From positions 9,290,247-9,354,246 of the forward strand of contig NC_049985.1 in NCBI RefSeq assembly GCF_000003815.2: DNA of 64,000 nt, given 5' to 3'. This document shows, piece by piece, positions 1 to 11,260 of the stretch. Position numbers and translations under genes: made by a program. Source of the DNA: Branchiostoma floridae (taxonomy: Eukaryota; Chordata; Leptocardii; Amphioxiformes; Branchiostomatidae). The notes below the pieces were generated by a model. It was not told the origin of the DNA. It saw only the letters and a list, made by a program, of their open reading frames with translations, and made no database searches. Positions within the stretch are counted from its first letter, which is position 1. Every line of letters starts with the position of its first letter.

Positions 1-97
1 ACTACTTTCTTTATTACCCAAACATTCTTTGGTAAACTACTGTAATACAATAACAGGTTAGATGCAGAAATGGAAGGAAATATTGCAGGAAACCCAC

Positions 98-1224
98 CTG
101 AGACTCTCCTGGTGCAGACAGATTTCCACCTCAGTCGGCTGGAACACTGTCACCAGAGCAATCTTAATGGGACCCCCAGCAAAGTTAGGGATGACTCCGC
201 TGACCCGAACCTCGCTCCAGTTCGGGCGTACCTTACAGATGTCAATGCAATCAAAATATCTGCAACAAAACAATATTTTTCTTAACATTACACCAAAATG
301 CATATAACTTTTCTAAACAGGTGCAGAATTTATCAAAAACTGAATCCTAGAATGTCACCAAGATCATTTTTGGCAAACATTAAGTCGTATGCTTGAAATG
401 AATATGGACATGAGTACAGACATGATTTTGTGTTTGACGATATGTTGTACTTTGTAAATATTGTCTTGTATGTATGTGTTATTTGTATGTGTACCCAGGG
501 CCTCCCTGAAAAGCAGTGTTAGCCACTGATGGGAGCTTACCCTGGTAAAAGAATACAATAATAAATAAATAAATAAGAAACAAGATGACAAAGCACAAAA
601 GTTACTTACTTCATGACATCAGCCAGGCACATCCAGAACACCCCCTCGCTCGCTCCATGTGCCAACAGTCGGTCCCTCATCTCAGGGGTCCACAGGGGGG
701 AGCTGTCTGACCAGTCTCCCTTCCAGGAGAACCGACCCCACGGGTTCCTCATTCTCAGCAACCTGGGGAACACCAATCAATATAGTTATCATTTTAGAAA
801 GTGTAAAAGTTAGTCTGTGAATGTTCAAAGTCAGAAGCCTCACTCAGCCCTGCCACTATTGCTGCACTGGCTACAGACAGACTTTATGTGGACATGACTT
901 GTGATCGACAGCTCTACAGCCTACAGATGATGATGAGCCTCAATAATTTATAAGAGAAAAGCATGACTCCACTGAAAGTGCTTCATGTGTAAGAAAATTA
1001 AAACGTTTTTACCTGAGAAGCTTTTAGTGCTCAGGATAACACAGTAGGTCATATGGCAGAATGAACACACTCTAGTACACATACTGGAAAGACATCTTCA
1101 TTAGCATAGATGTATAAACCTATAGTGTCAACCCAAATGATAGAGGACGCTGGAGAGCTGCCATCAAGCCCCCTCATCTACGTGTCTAACCCACACAGGA
1201 TGGGGAACAACAGACGTTAAACCG

Positions 1225-1269
<45 letters not shown>

Positions 1270-4200
1270 AAGTGTGGTTTTACCTGCTCCCATTAACATC
1301 CTGAACGTCCAAGACAGAGTAGGCATGTCTGGGTCGGAGTCCTTTGGATTCGTACTCAGCATCATCGACCTTCATGTTCCCTCCCCCACAGGAAGCCCCC
1401 ATGAGGAAGCCTGCCTCCTTGGAGCTGAGTAACCGTGCCCAGATCAGGTCTGGCTCCACTGGGTCCTCATCAGGGTTGTTGGTTTGTGCTAGAAGGAGAG
1501 CAATGGGGAAAAAATAACAGTCATGCCTTGTAACATTCAGTACTGTATGGATGCAAGAACAACACTTTGCATACAACTCCTCTTTGGCATTTAATTCATT
1601 TCCATGTTTAGTCATTGGCAAATAGTAGCGGATGCTATCTGAAACGTGTAACCGTATGCAACATGTATCCAGTTGCATGAGTAACTTCTGTATTGAAAGT
1701 ACCATGGCTAGTAGTGCTTACCTCTATGGAGCTGAACACTTTCACAGGGAGCTCCTGTCAGTGTAGACAGCCCCTCAATAGACCTTCCTGAGATCAGGGC
1801 CTCATAGCAGCCATGCAGTTTGGCAAGAGCTTTCTCTATTAGTGGTACCCACAACTGTCGTCGCTTGGCCTGGGGGGACAAAGGGAAGGTGTTAAAACAG
1901 CTTCACTGCTACAGTATCTTCTTCATGACAGTATCTTCTTCATAACTGATGTCATTATAAAATTACCTTAGTCTGCAATGACTTAGTCTACATGTAGGTT
2001 CATCCAGACTAGCTAACACTATTATGCAATGAACTGTCCAGAGAAGGAGAAAGACAGGCAGGCAACGGAAAAGATGGTAAGATACCATCAGAGAATGGAC
2101 AGGCATGAAAGTATGTATAATGTATGTGAAAGATTGAGAAGAACACAAAACTGGGAAGGGGGAGAAAACTTGTCAGATCTTCTGTGATGTGACATAAGTA
2201 AATTTTGGACTAGAGATACGTAGTTGAGATTAAATGATAGGAATCTTCAATCTGGATATAGGAGTGGTACCTTACAATTTAAGACATAACATGTTTCTAC
2301 AAACTATTAAAAACAGTTCTGGGAAGAGGACAAACCTGGGAGTACACCAGGAACCCCCGATGATCACATGGCAACAGATCATCCACCAGTACAGTCATCC
2401 ACTCTCCGTCCTTGCACAGACGTACTTGGTACGCTCCCTCCGGGCAGATTTCTCTCGTGATCATCACCCGTTCCACCAACTCTGGTCTTTCAGCAAGCAC
2501 AGCCAGAGCACTCAAAAACCTACAGTAACAGTAATAATAAAAATCTGCATCCAAAATGACAGCATGGATTTTTCACCTTTCTTGGTGTTCTCCACAAATA
2601 CCCTCAAGGTCTTGCTATAAATTTGTTAAATAGCAAAATCTTCAGTCAGCATATTATCAGAGATCTTAACTGAAACACAGTTCTCCTGGATGTCCTTAAT
2701 AGACATCAAATATGGTCCTCCTCTTATAAGAACTTAACTAGGCAAGCATCAAATAGAACGTATGAGAACTGAAGTTAGTGTACATGATGCAAAACTTACC
2801 AGCAGTTCCCCAGAATGCCCTGTGATATGTCGGACGGTCGAGGAGTCCTGAACACGACCCACTTGGTGCCGCGGTCCTGAGACAGGTCCGTGATCTGGTG
2901 TGGGCGTAACCACTGGGACACGGTCATGGTGGGAGGGGCCGAGGGTTTGTAGTACAGGGACTTGGGCGCAGGGGGGAAGGAGTCATCTACAAAATTGAGC
3001 TTGTTCTGAAAGATAGACAAATGAGTCAACATAAATGAGAATATTTGAATGAACAGTTTTAAGCTTTGTTCCAACACAGTAAGTGATTTCCTTGTGTTGG
3101 AACAAAGTTTAGAACTGTTCAACCATAAATGAGAATAATTTGCTTGCTACAACGTTTTTCTCATAAGACACCTAGTCAAAAGTTCATAAAAACGAACATA
3201 ACTACGTAAAAACAAAACAAACCTGCTTGCAAAAACACTTGATATTTTTCAAGGTCTCTCCAGCTTCTTTCTCATCCTGTCTGCGCCGCATGTCGATGGT
3301 CATGCTCTCCTGGCGCGCCAGCGTGAAGCGGTCGGGCGTGCCACTGGCCACCTTACTGAGGGAGGTTCCACAGGCGCTGCAGCTCTGATTCTCCTTACTG
3401 TTGAGGAGGGTACAGGTGGGGCACTTCCAGATCCCCACCCGCTCGGGGCTGGGGGAGTGGGCTGCTCCACTGGCACTGGGGGTAAAGCAAGAGTATGTCA
3501 GAAAGGTCAGTGTAAGAAATAGGGTTCTGAACAGTGCAGTTGAACGTATCCATAATTTTGGCCCCTACACTGCATTTTAACCAGCGTAAGGGGAGGGGAC
3601 TTTTTCGTTGTTTTGTAACAAGGATGAAAAATGTTGGCTTCATGAGAAAATTATCCTCTCAAAATGGAGGAAATAGAATTTTTGAGGGTTGGACCCCGTA
3701 CAATACTTGCACTTTTGGTGCTTGCTGAGATGCCCTCCTATGCTGTGATAAATTCTGGTGAGAACCTTGTGAAGGGGAAATCTAAAACATTAACTTGATT
3801 AAGGACAGAAACATCATAACAAGTTGTCTGACCTCAAGCAAGCAGTGAAAGACAGATGCACCAATACTATAGCAGAAATACAGTTACTAGAGGTCACACC
3901 ATGTGCATACAGAATTCTACTTAGGTGGTCTAAAAGAAAATGTTACAACATGCTGATGCCTGCTAATATATGAAAATGCAAAGCAGATTTCTAACCTTGG
4001 AAGAGACGTTTTCCTTGGCCTTGCCTTATGTGGTGACTCTGGTGTTGTCTCAGTGGGGGTTGATGGCTGACCAGGCTTGGACGTTCCGCACATCTTACAC
4101 ACCCGCACTTTTCTAGAGTTGTCATATGTGCACTTCTTACATCTCCAACGCTCGGAATCAGACTGTCTCTCCTTTACTGCCTGTGCAGCCTTGGATCCCC

Positions 4201-7200
4201 CACAGGCATCACACACATTATTACTGATGGGGTTTTCCAAGGTGCATTTCGAACATTTCCATACGTCCTTCTGTGTGCTTGTGGAAGGCTGGACTAGAGC
4301 AAGTGTGTCTGGCTTTGTTGGCATCTTTGGGGACTTTGGCTCTGCCATCGACGTTGAGGGAAGAGGAGAAGTTGGCGACTCGGGAGTGTAACGGACAGCG
4401 TTCTCGGTCAGGTCTATTACAGGGTGGGGGGAGCCACTTTTCGGAGTATCACAGGCTCCACAGTCTGAGGTAGTTATTGGGTTCTTACATGTACATTTCC
4501 GACATTCCCATTCTTTTTCACCTGTAGATAAAGCTGCCTTTTCTTCCATATCCTTTTCTGAGTCTGACGCCTCCATAGCAACAGCTTCATCATTAGATGA
4601 GTTGTCTGATAGCTCCATTGGGCTTTCTGGAGGTGAAAGCTGTGTGGTAGAGACTTTACCACATTGGTCACTGGGTGCAATGGAATCTTCAACACTACTA
4701 GCACCTGCACTAGCACTAGCATCATCGCTAGTGCTAGCACTAACACTAGAACTAGAATCCATCTTTTTTCTAGTGGCATTTCTTCTCTCTAATTTGGTGT
4801 CACCGTTGCTTCCATTTTGTTTAAGTCTCTTAGGGGACAAAGCCTCCATGTCGATATTCTTGGGTAGAGTGGTGGGGATGTTTGGCTTGCGTGGTGCCTC
4901 ACATACTGCACATGACTTGGCCTGGGGGATGTTCTTAAAGGTACATCTCTTACAGGACCACGCGGCATCTTTTTCAGCTGTCTCCTCCTCTTTTTCTTCA
5001 AGAGTTAAATCGACAGACTCCTTTGGTGAATCCGGCGGGGTGTGTGTACCATTGGTCATGTTAGTAACAACTACATCATCATCTGTAGTCTTCTTTCTCT
5101 CAATTTTCAGCTCATCCGGTAGTGGCAGCTTCACCTCTAAGCTTTTGTCCCGTTTTGGCGCTTCACACATGGAACATTTCTTGGCGGATGCAGGATTGAG
5201 CAGGGTACATCGCCTACATGTCCACTGTTTTCTAGCTTTGTGTTTGGGCGTGTCCTTTGTGACCTCGACAGCCTCCATTGGTGTGCTGTTTTCTATGGAT
5301 GGTATGGAGATGAGTGCTGAAGGTGTACTGTCCTGAGGCAGCCTGTAGAACAAAGAAGGTTCCATTACTACATTAAATAGGGCATAGATAAACACAATTT
5401 GTGCAGGCTTCTCAGATGACATTTCCTAAGCCTGTTTGTCTTACCAATATAGGTCAGGGATTGTTTTTATACAGTAGAAGCCATTTAATTGCACACCCAA
5501 TTTGCCAGCGTATTTGGTACAATTATCCGGTGTGTGCAATAATACAAAGTTACAAAGTTGGACATATGTAGTATACTGTGTACATTACAGCGCATGGTGC
5601 ACTGTGACACACCAATAATTATAGGTAAGCCCAGAGCTGTGTCATGTCTGATGCTGGGACAGGCTAGACTGCCAACAGTATGGTACACTGTGCTGTACTA
5701 TATATCCAGAGGGAAGATACAGTTAGATCAGTGACACTGACAGTTGATGATCACCAAAGTCTGTTTGTCTTACCAATGTAGGTCAGGGATTGTTGTTGTA
5801 CTAGTACCCTATTATCTATGTAGCTTCTAGTTACCACCTCAGAAGCTGGCTCTCATCAACCTTGATTTCTAACAGCTGCTGCAATGACTTTTAAGACTTG
5901 GTATAGTTACTGAAATAACATCATATGCATAGTTACAAAATCATATACCATGAGAAATTAAGATGTCCTAGATACATGTAGCCTAACCTGACATGCATTT
6001 CAGATTTCAAAAATCTAACAGACCCTTATGTCAGAGATTTTAATTAACAGATACCTGTACATCTATGTAGGTCCCCAAACTTTGTCTAGAGCCACTTGAT
6101 TTATTGCTGTACATGTAACAAAACATGGATCAGGTCCAACATCCACCTTAAACATACAGGTTGGATTAAGGTTGGGTTAGCCTGGCCAAATGATTCTTTA
6201 TGTAATAGATAGAAGATGGGCGTGTATTATCAAAAATGTGTTGTACTATCCAAAAAGTGTGGTACTATTTTATGCAAATTTTACATAGTACCACACTTTT
6301 TGGATAGTACAACACTTTTTCTGCACTATGTCGACATAATCACAGTAATTGAAGGGCTCCCATTGGCTGAGGGGTAGTGGCAATGTTTTACCATAAAAGC
6401 ATGTCTCTCAATTAGACTCCATCTATCGTGAACTGACTGATACCAAATGTACCGCTGGCTAGCATAAGCATTACCCAAAACCAGAAACGTTAGAACTAAT
6501 AGAAGGCACCAGCCATCAGAGCAAACCCAAAACCACCCTATTGGTGCATGGGCAATAGGCCTCGGAATTGTTGTTGTTGTTGTTTTGCAACAAAGAGGAA
6601 ATACAGTACAGTGGTGCCACAATCAACGAAACTGGCACTTAAGCCAATTCAAAGGCACCGATCCACCAGATAATGGCAACCCGCTGCGCTTATAAAAGGC
6701 CCCCGTCAGCCCTTCCGGTCATCCTTAGAGCAGAGCTAACCCTCCTTACTGGAAAAATCACTGGGTAGGAAACGGACGTCCCAGATGTGCGTTACCAGTT
6801 GCCATGTTTTCAATCGGACGTATGGTACAGCGGGGCTGTTTCAGCGTATAGTCGGGTATTTTGAAACTATGTGATAACTATGAGAGTTTCTACATGCTAA
6901 CAAAATCCACGCTGCACTGCAAGTACAGTTTGATCGGGGGGGACAGAACAATTTTCATTGTTTTCGTAGGGGTTTGCAAAGCCGATCCTGAAGTAATTGT
7001 ATACGGAAAACGGAATTCTTGTGCAACACATCAAGGGAGTTATGCAAGGGAATGGCAAAATACCATGCGTATGTATCGTTCTACGAGAAAAGTGTTTTTA
7101 TGAATATACAACTGCATTGTGGCTAGTGTATAGCAAACATTTTGGTAAAGAAATCCGCGTTTTGTATGATGCGTTGTTTATTTTTTGGGTGCCGTGTGTG

Positions 7201-10200
7201 CTGGTAACGCAGAGCCCCGGAAATCGGGCAAATTTCGACAACACAAAATGCCGTATATTTTTCTTTTGAAAGGGTTTTATGCCCGCCATGTACTTTAGAT
7301 TAAATGTGAATGTTCCACCGATGATAAATCTTTTCAATATAGCCCTCTACATGACGAAAATTCGCAGAAAATGACAATGTTTGAAAGGCCTTTCCTACCT
7401 ATCGCTCGCTCCGCTCGCTGGTCGCCTTCGGCGACCTTTTAGTGCTGGTCGCCTTTGGCGACCTTTTAGTGCTGGTCGCCTTCGGCGACCTTCGGGTGCC
7501 TTCGATCGGAACTCGCCGACGTTCGGCACCCGCTCGGGTGATCCCGAGTACATGTACTTCATTTAGAGCCATACTCGCAACATCATCCAGGCAGTATAAA
7601 AGCATGGAGATCCGACAACAATTCCTTGGCCTACCGCCTATGATTGGTGCTTAATACAGATCACGCTTTATCTAAGTGACCACTAATTGACTAAACATGT
7701 TTTCATGATTCTTGTGAGCAAAGCTCAAACATTTCCCTCCTTGTATGAATATCACATATATGACAAAATATCACATTTGTACAGATACAATGCAATATTC
7801 ACCCTCTGTAAACATGTGACAGCTGGGGATGTAATTTGCAGGATGATCTTTCACCATTATGAAGTCCCCAGGAACAGTTTCCATTTCCCAGCTACACACC
7901 AGCTTTCTTTGTTACCATTCCTTTCAACGCCAACCCTTAAACTTATCCACCATGTAATTAAGAAAGATGTTTAAGGTTACAAAGTCAGAGGTCAGAGACA
8001 TTTTGTCTGACCCCTGTTGACCTCTACTGAAGGTCGTGAAGAAGAGGAAAGTGGCTGTTTTTCATTTCCATAGGTCCATTATGGAAATCTATTATCTGCT
8101 ACATTTGCTCTGTTGGCAAGTACCTGAATTACTCTCCCATGGCTAAGTAGGTGGTTTGGCAGCCTGATAATTTGCTTTAACATCCTGAAGTAAATTAGAT
8201 TTTTACCTTAAGGCGTGAATTAGTTGTGATTGTTGAGCAGTTGAAAATTGAGAGATACTTGACATCACAACACACTAGATGCAAACCTAAAAAAGGTCCT
8301 TTTCAAAGCATACAAAAAATACACTATAGTATGATTCAAATGGATATATGGCATTACCATTATGAAATTTTAAAATCTTAAACAAACAATCATACTAATA
8401 GTTACAACTATAATATACTGCACAAAATTAGCAAATTGTTAAGTCATATAACAGTGGGTTTTGAGTTTTTATGGCCGAATACAATACTCTCATCAGAAAC
8501 TAGAAACCCTAAAATACCATGTGAGTGGAACCCTGTACTGCCTGGTAGGAGTCTATCCAGATTATCTCCAGGGAGATGATGTAATTATGTCAGGAACAGG
8601 AGGTAATGAAATACTTTGGCCCCCCACAGGGAATATGTTAACAGTAAACCACACAGGAAAAAGGAAACTCCTGAGAAAATAGATATATTTCTGATATGTC
8701 AGAACTTTTGCTGCTGGTACTGACAGATAATGACACAGAAATGGACACATTTGCATGTTAGTCATCTGCTTGGGTATCCTCTGATGGGACATTTTAGTAC
8801 TAGTATTTCATTACATCATGTTCATAGCGTCTCTGGCCCACAGATCAACCAAGTGTAGCCCTTCAGAGCAACAGACATTGTTTCCCGGTTACTTTTTCTT
8901 TGGGACATGCGGCTAACATAAAACGGTGACTGTGAGTGTCAGAAATCAACAAATAAACAACAATATTCAGATACCGACCAATATGCAATTGGAGTGAAAG
9001 GCTACTACAAATAAATGTTATGCTTATATATTATGGTACAAAATATTAGGATTATACATGTAACCAAAGAATATGTTTTTACCACTCTGGCCATCTGGCC
9101 AGTAACACTGGATGATAGTCCCTAGGGTTGCAAAGGGGGATATCCTGTTGTTACAGAATACAGTATACCTCCCCAGGCTAATCCTGAACCTTTGGGAAGT
9201 CCCCATCTTAAGTTCCTATGCTGTTGACCTCACCATTAAATACAACATCTCAGTTGGCAGCTGCCATAGTGAAACCTTACCTCAGCTGTTACCACTTTAG
9301 TGGGAAAAGTTCACCAGGGCACCATATGGGGTGGGGATGTAGTATTGTTGTTGTTGTTAGAATGATTTTCTAGAGCATGCTGCCATATAAGGCTATCTGA
9401 TGGAAGGGAGGATGTCTTTGCTGCCTCCTGGGCTCACCAGGTATAATCTCACTCCAAAGTTTGTTTTCCTTAGGATTTAAGTGAGGTCCAAACAACACTG
9501 CTGTCAGAAATGTTCAGGTTACAAGCCATCCTGTCTGGCAACATGGCAGGATTCTTGTTGCCATCAAATATAATACAATGTGCAACAACGAGATCCTGAT
9601 TTCAATGCATTTTATCTATCCCTACAACGCGGACCCTACAATGCATCAAGACTGATCGACATGTGATATTCACCTTCCCATTGTTAACCCATTGTGATTG
9701 TCAACACAAATTTGGTGGAAAACACTACCTCCACTGACTCATCACATCTGGTAAGATTGGAAATTGGAGTAATATTTATTGGTTCCTGTATTTGACTCAG
9801 TACTTTTCCTGTCTGTATCCTAGTATGATATACATGTACTGGCAGCATCTAATATACTGTAACACATGTTTCCATTAAGCCCGAGCCCAAGGGCAATGCC
9901 CTCACAGCCGGGAGTGGCTGAGTCAAGTTCACATCAAACATCCTGATTCCTGTGTCTCATCAGATACTACATCCTTGTTCGACCACACAGACATTGGGTA
10001 CTGTGCCAGTGGATATTCTGTTACTACTAGTACTAGTGCGCTATCAGAACTGTCAAGGACGTTCTTTTTTAACCTCCTTGGAACTGTTCAGTTTCTACTT
10101 TTCACTTGTGCTATCATATCATGATCATAAAATGGGTGCCAAAACGTAACGTTACAGGGGACAACACACAAAATGTCACCAGGTTGCAGGGTCAAGATCT

Positions 10201-11083
10201 ATTTTTGTCCTGCAATAGAAAATTGATTCTCTAGCTATAGGGCTTCAGCCCAGTCTTGTTGTTAGGGACTGGTGCTGGAAAGAAAAAGGTACCGGGCCAA
10301 AAGCAACAGGAGGCCAAAGTAATGCAAATGCGGATTATTTCGAGCGCAGTGATCTATGACCAATTATAATTTCAAACACACGGGTGCACAGTACACATCT
10401 GTTCCGTGATAATGAAACAGACTTTTCAAAGGAGTTCCTCTTAAAAACGTCCTGAGTTGTTAATAGTTTCGATGTGGTCCGATCCTGGGCTGTGAACAGG
10501 TTGGTGTGTCCGGACGCCCTGCCCGGACATGTTTGACCACTGGTAACCTGACCCTGGATTCTAGCTTGGGTGTGAAATGATTGTATTTCAATATTGGGCG
10601 AACTTTTGATCCCTGGACAAACAGCACTGGTTGTCGCTGGAGTGCTACAATGGCAAATATGGGACGAAGTTTCGTTAGGAGATTTATAAGGTTCAACTGA
10701 CATCAGCATTATCAACAGTCATAACCACACTTGGCACAGCATGGTTGATGAAACATCGATTCTAGTGCTGACGCATCTGGATATCGTTCCGTCCATTTAC
10801 AATCAATACAATGACACGGACATGCTTTCACTGCTGATTACCTGTCTTTCTGTGTCTCCCTGGGCGGCCAGGTAAACCCACAGCGACCACACTTCTCGAC
10901 TTCGGCGGCGTTCGTCAGATCACAGCCCGGACAGACCTTGGTGCCACCGCCGAACAACGCAGCCAGCAGCCCGGCTGTGTCCGCGCGCGCCTCCCCGCAA
11001 GATCGGCAGTTCTGCGTCGTACCGTCGTTCTGTAACGTGCACTGGGGACACTGCCACGTGGAAGAGGACACCACCGTCCCCAT
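98..11083 (-). CDS. CAPN15: Calpain-15 (SOLH), cysteine protease with N-terminal NZF zinc fingers; 3' end beyond window
   Basis: Non-classical calpain of the small-optic-lobes class, an intracellular cysteine protease. Nine exons read on the minus strand: 11083-10842, 5342-3996, 3475-3223, 3005-2800, 2519-2336, 1869-1722, 1488-1284, 762-610 and 259-98. All junctions are GT-AG and intron phases match throughout, giving 966 codons before the window ends; the C-terminal SOL domain is missing. Exons 1-3 encode eight C-x2-C-x10-C-x2-C (RanBP2/NZF) fingers, for example [18 protein letters not shown] and [18 protein letters not shown], joined by Ser/Thr/Pro-rich linkers. The protease core follows: catalytic Cys about 682 in [13 protein letters not shown] (split by an intron inside the Trp codon), His about 848 in [11 protein letters not shown], Asn about 868 in MRNPWGRF. 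The start is the ATG at 11083, directly ahead of the first finger. Identity is very secure; only the missing tail and the UTRs are unknown. Confidence 0.95.
1225..1265. repeat. (GA)n microsatellite
   Basis: About 40 bases of mostly pure GA dinucleotide inside a CAPN15 intron. Read on the gene's strand it is a TC tract starting about 20 bases after the 5' splice site that ends the exon at 1284. Likely length-polymorphic. Confidence 0.9.
3030..3145. repeat. Foldback element with flanking direct repeats in a CAPN15 intron
   Basis: Inverted arms of 29 bases with a few mismatches lie at 3050-3078 and 3093-3121 around a 14-base loop. They are bordered by about 20-base direct repeats containing ATAAATGAGAATA (about 3030-3049 and 3122-3145). 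The arrangement resembles a small foldback transposon, but the long imperfect direct repeats could equally come from local duplication. Confidence 0.6.
6238..6315. mobile_element. Perfect 30-bp inverted repeat (MITE-like hairpin)
   Basis: Bases 6238-6267 and 6286-6315 are exact reverse complements (30 bp each, starting GTGTTGTACTATCC), separated by 18 AT-rich bases. This matches a miniature inverted-repeat transposable element. No clear target-site duplication is visible and no transposase is present. Confidence 0.75.
6691..6700 (+). promoter_or_regulatory. TATA-box-like motif
   Basis: TATAAAAGGC lies in a locally GC-rich context within CAPN15 intron 1, on the strand opposite CAPN15. No recognisable coding sequence follows within 600 bases, so this is a possible cryptic or element-derived promoter, or chance. 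Confidence 0.3.
7420..7490. repeat. GC-rich tandem repeat of short hairpins
   Basis: A 27-base unit begins with the self-complementary GGTCGCCTTCGGCGACC (7-bp stem, 3-base loop) followed by TTTTAGTGCT. It occurs at 7420, 7447 and, without its tail, at 7474. The middle copy has TTTGG in place of TTCGG, which breaks little of the stem. CGCTCG-rich sequence precedes it and further GC hairpins follow to about 7550. Composition is far more GC-rich than the surrounding intron. Confidence 0.75.
10047..10087. mobile_element. Tiny palindromic element with 7-bp target-site duplication (copy 1)
   Basis: Element 10054-10080 (27 bp) has left arm CAAGGACGTT and right arm AACCTCCTTG around CTTTTTT. It is flanked on both sides by GAACTGT (10047-10053 and 10081-10087). 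The left arm carries the GGACG variant and the right arm the GGAGG variant found in other copies. It lies in CAPN15 intron 1. Confidence 0.7.
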
Positions 11084-11099
11084 CAGAACATTTTATCGC

Positions 11100-11260
11100 T
11101 TTTTTCGTCAAGAATCGCTGCTCTAACCTTCTCCCAAACTTGCTGTCTTTCAGCGCTCCAACAGTCCCTAAGCAATCAGCAACTTTCGTTCTGTTGTACT
11201 TGGCTGGTCACTTCCGCTTTCTGTTCTGCTTCTGCGCATGACGGAAGTACTTCTGGAATA
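11100..11260 (-). promoter_or_regulatory. Probable CAPN15 promoter region
   Basis: The stretch upstream of the CAPN15 start contains an NRF1-like half site TGCGCATG (11233-11240) directly followed by an ETS-like ACGGAAGT (11241-11248), and a second TTCCGC near 11214. There is no TATA box. This is typical of a housekeeping promoter; the exact start site is not visible. Confidence 0.4.

Larger units (their letters stand above)
5343..10841 (-). other. CAPN15 intron 1 (5.5 kb)
   Basis: Large first intron between the two-finger exon and the main zinc-finger exon. I see no coding exon in it. It holds a 30-bp-arm hairpin at 6238-6315, a TATA-like box at 6691, a GC-rich tandem hairpin array at 7420-7490, TTG runs near 6569 and 9343, and one small palindromic element with target-site repeats at 10047-10087. 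Confidence 0.75.

Noticed and set aside
4602-5336. 244-codon plus-strand open frame opposite CAPN15 exon 2
   Set aside because: It is the antisense shadow of the zinc-finger exon; repeated Cys/Ser codons on the minus strand keep this frame open by chance.
7420-7490. Possible CRISPR array
   Set aside because: Repeats are directly tandem with constant T-rich links and no variable spacers, in a eukaryotic intron.
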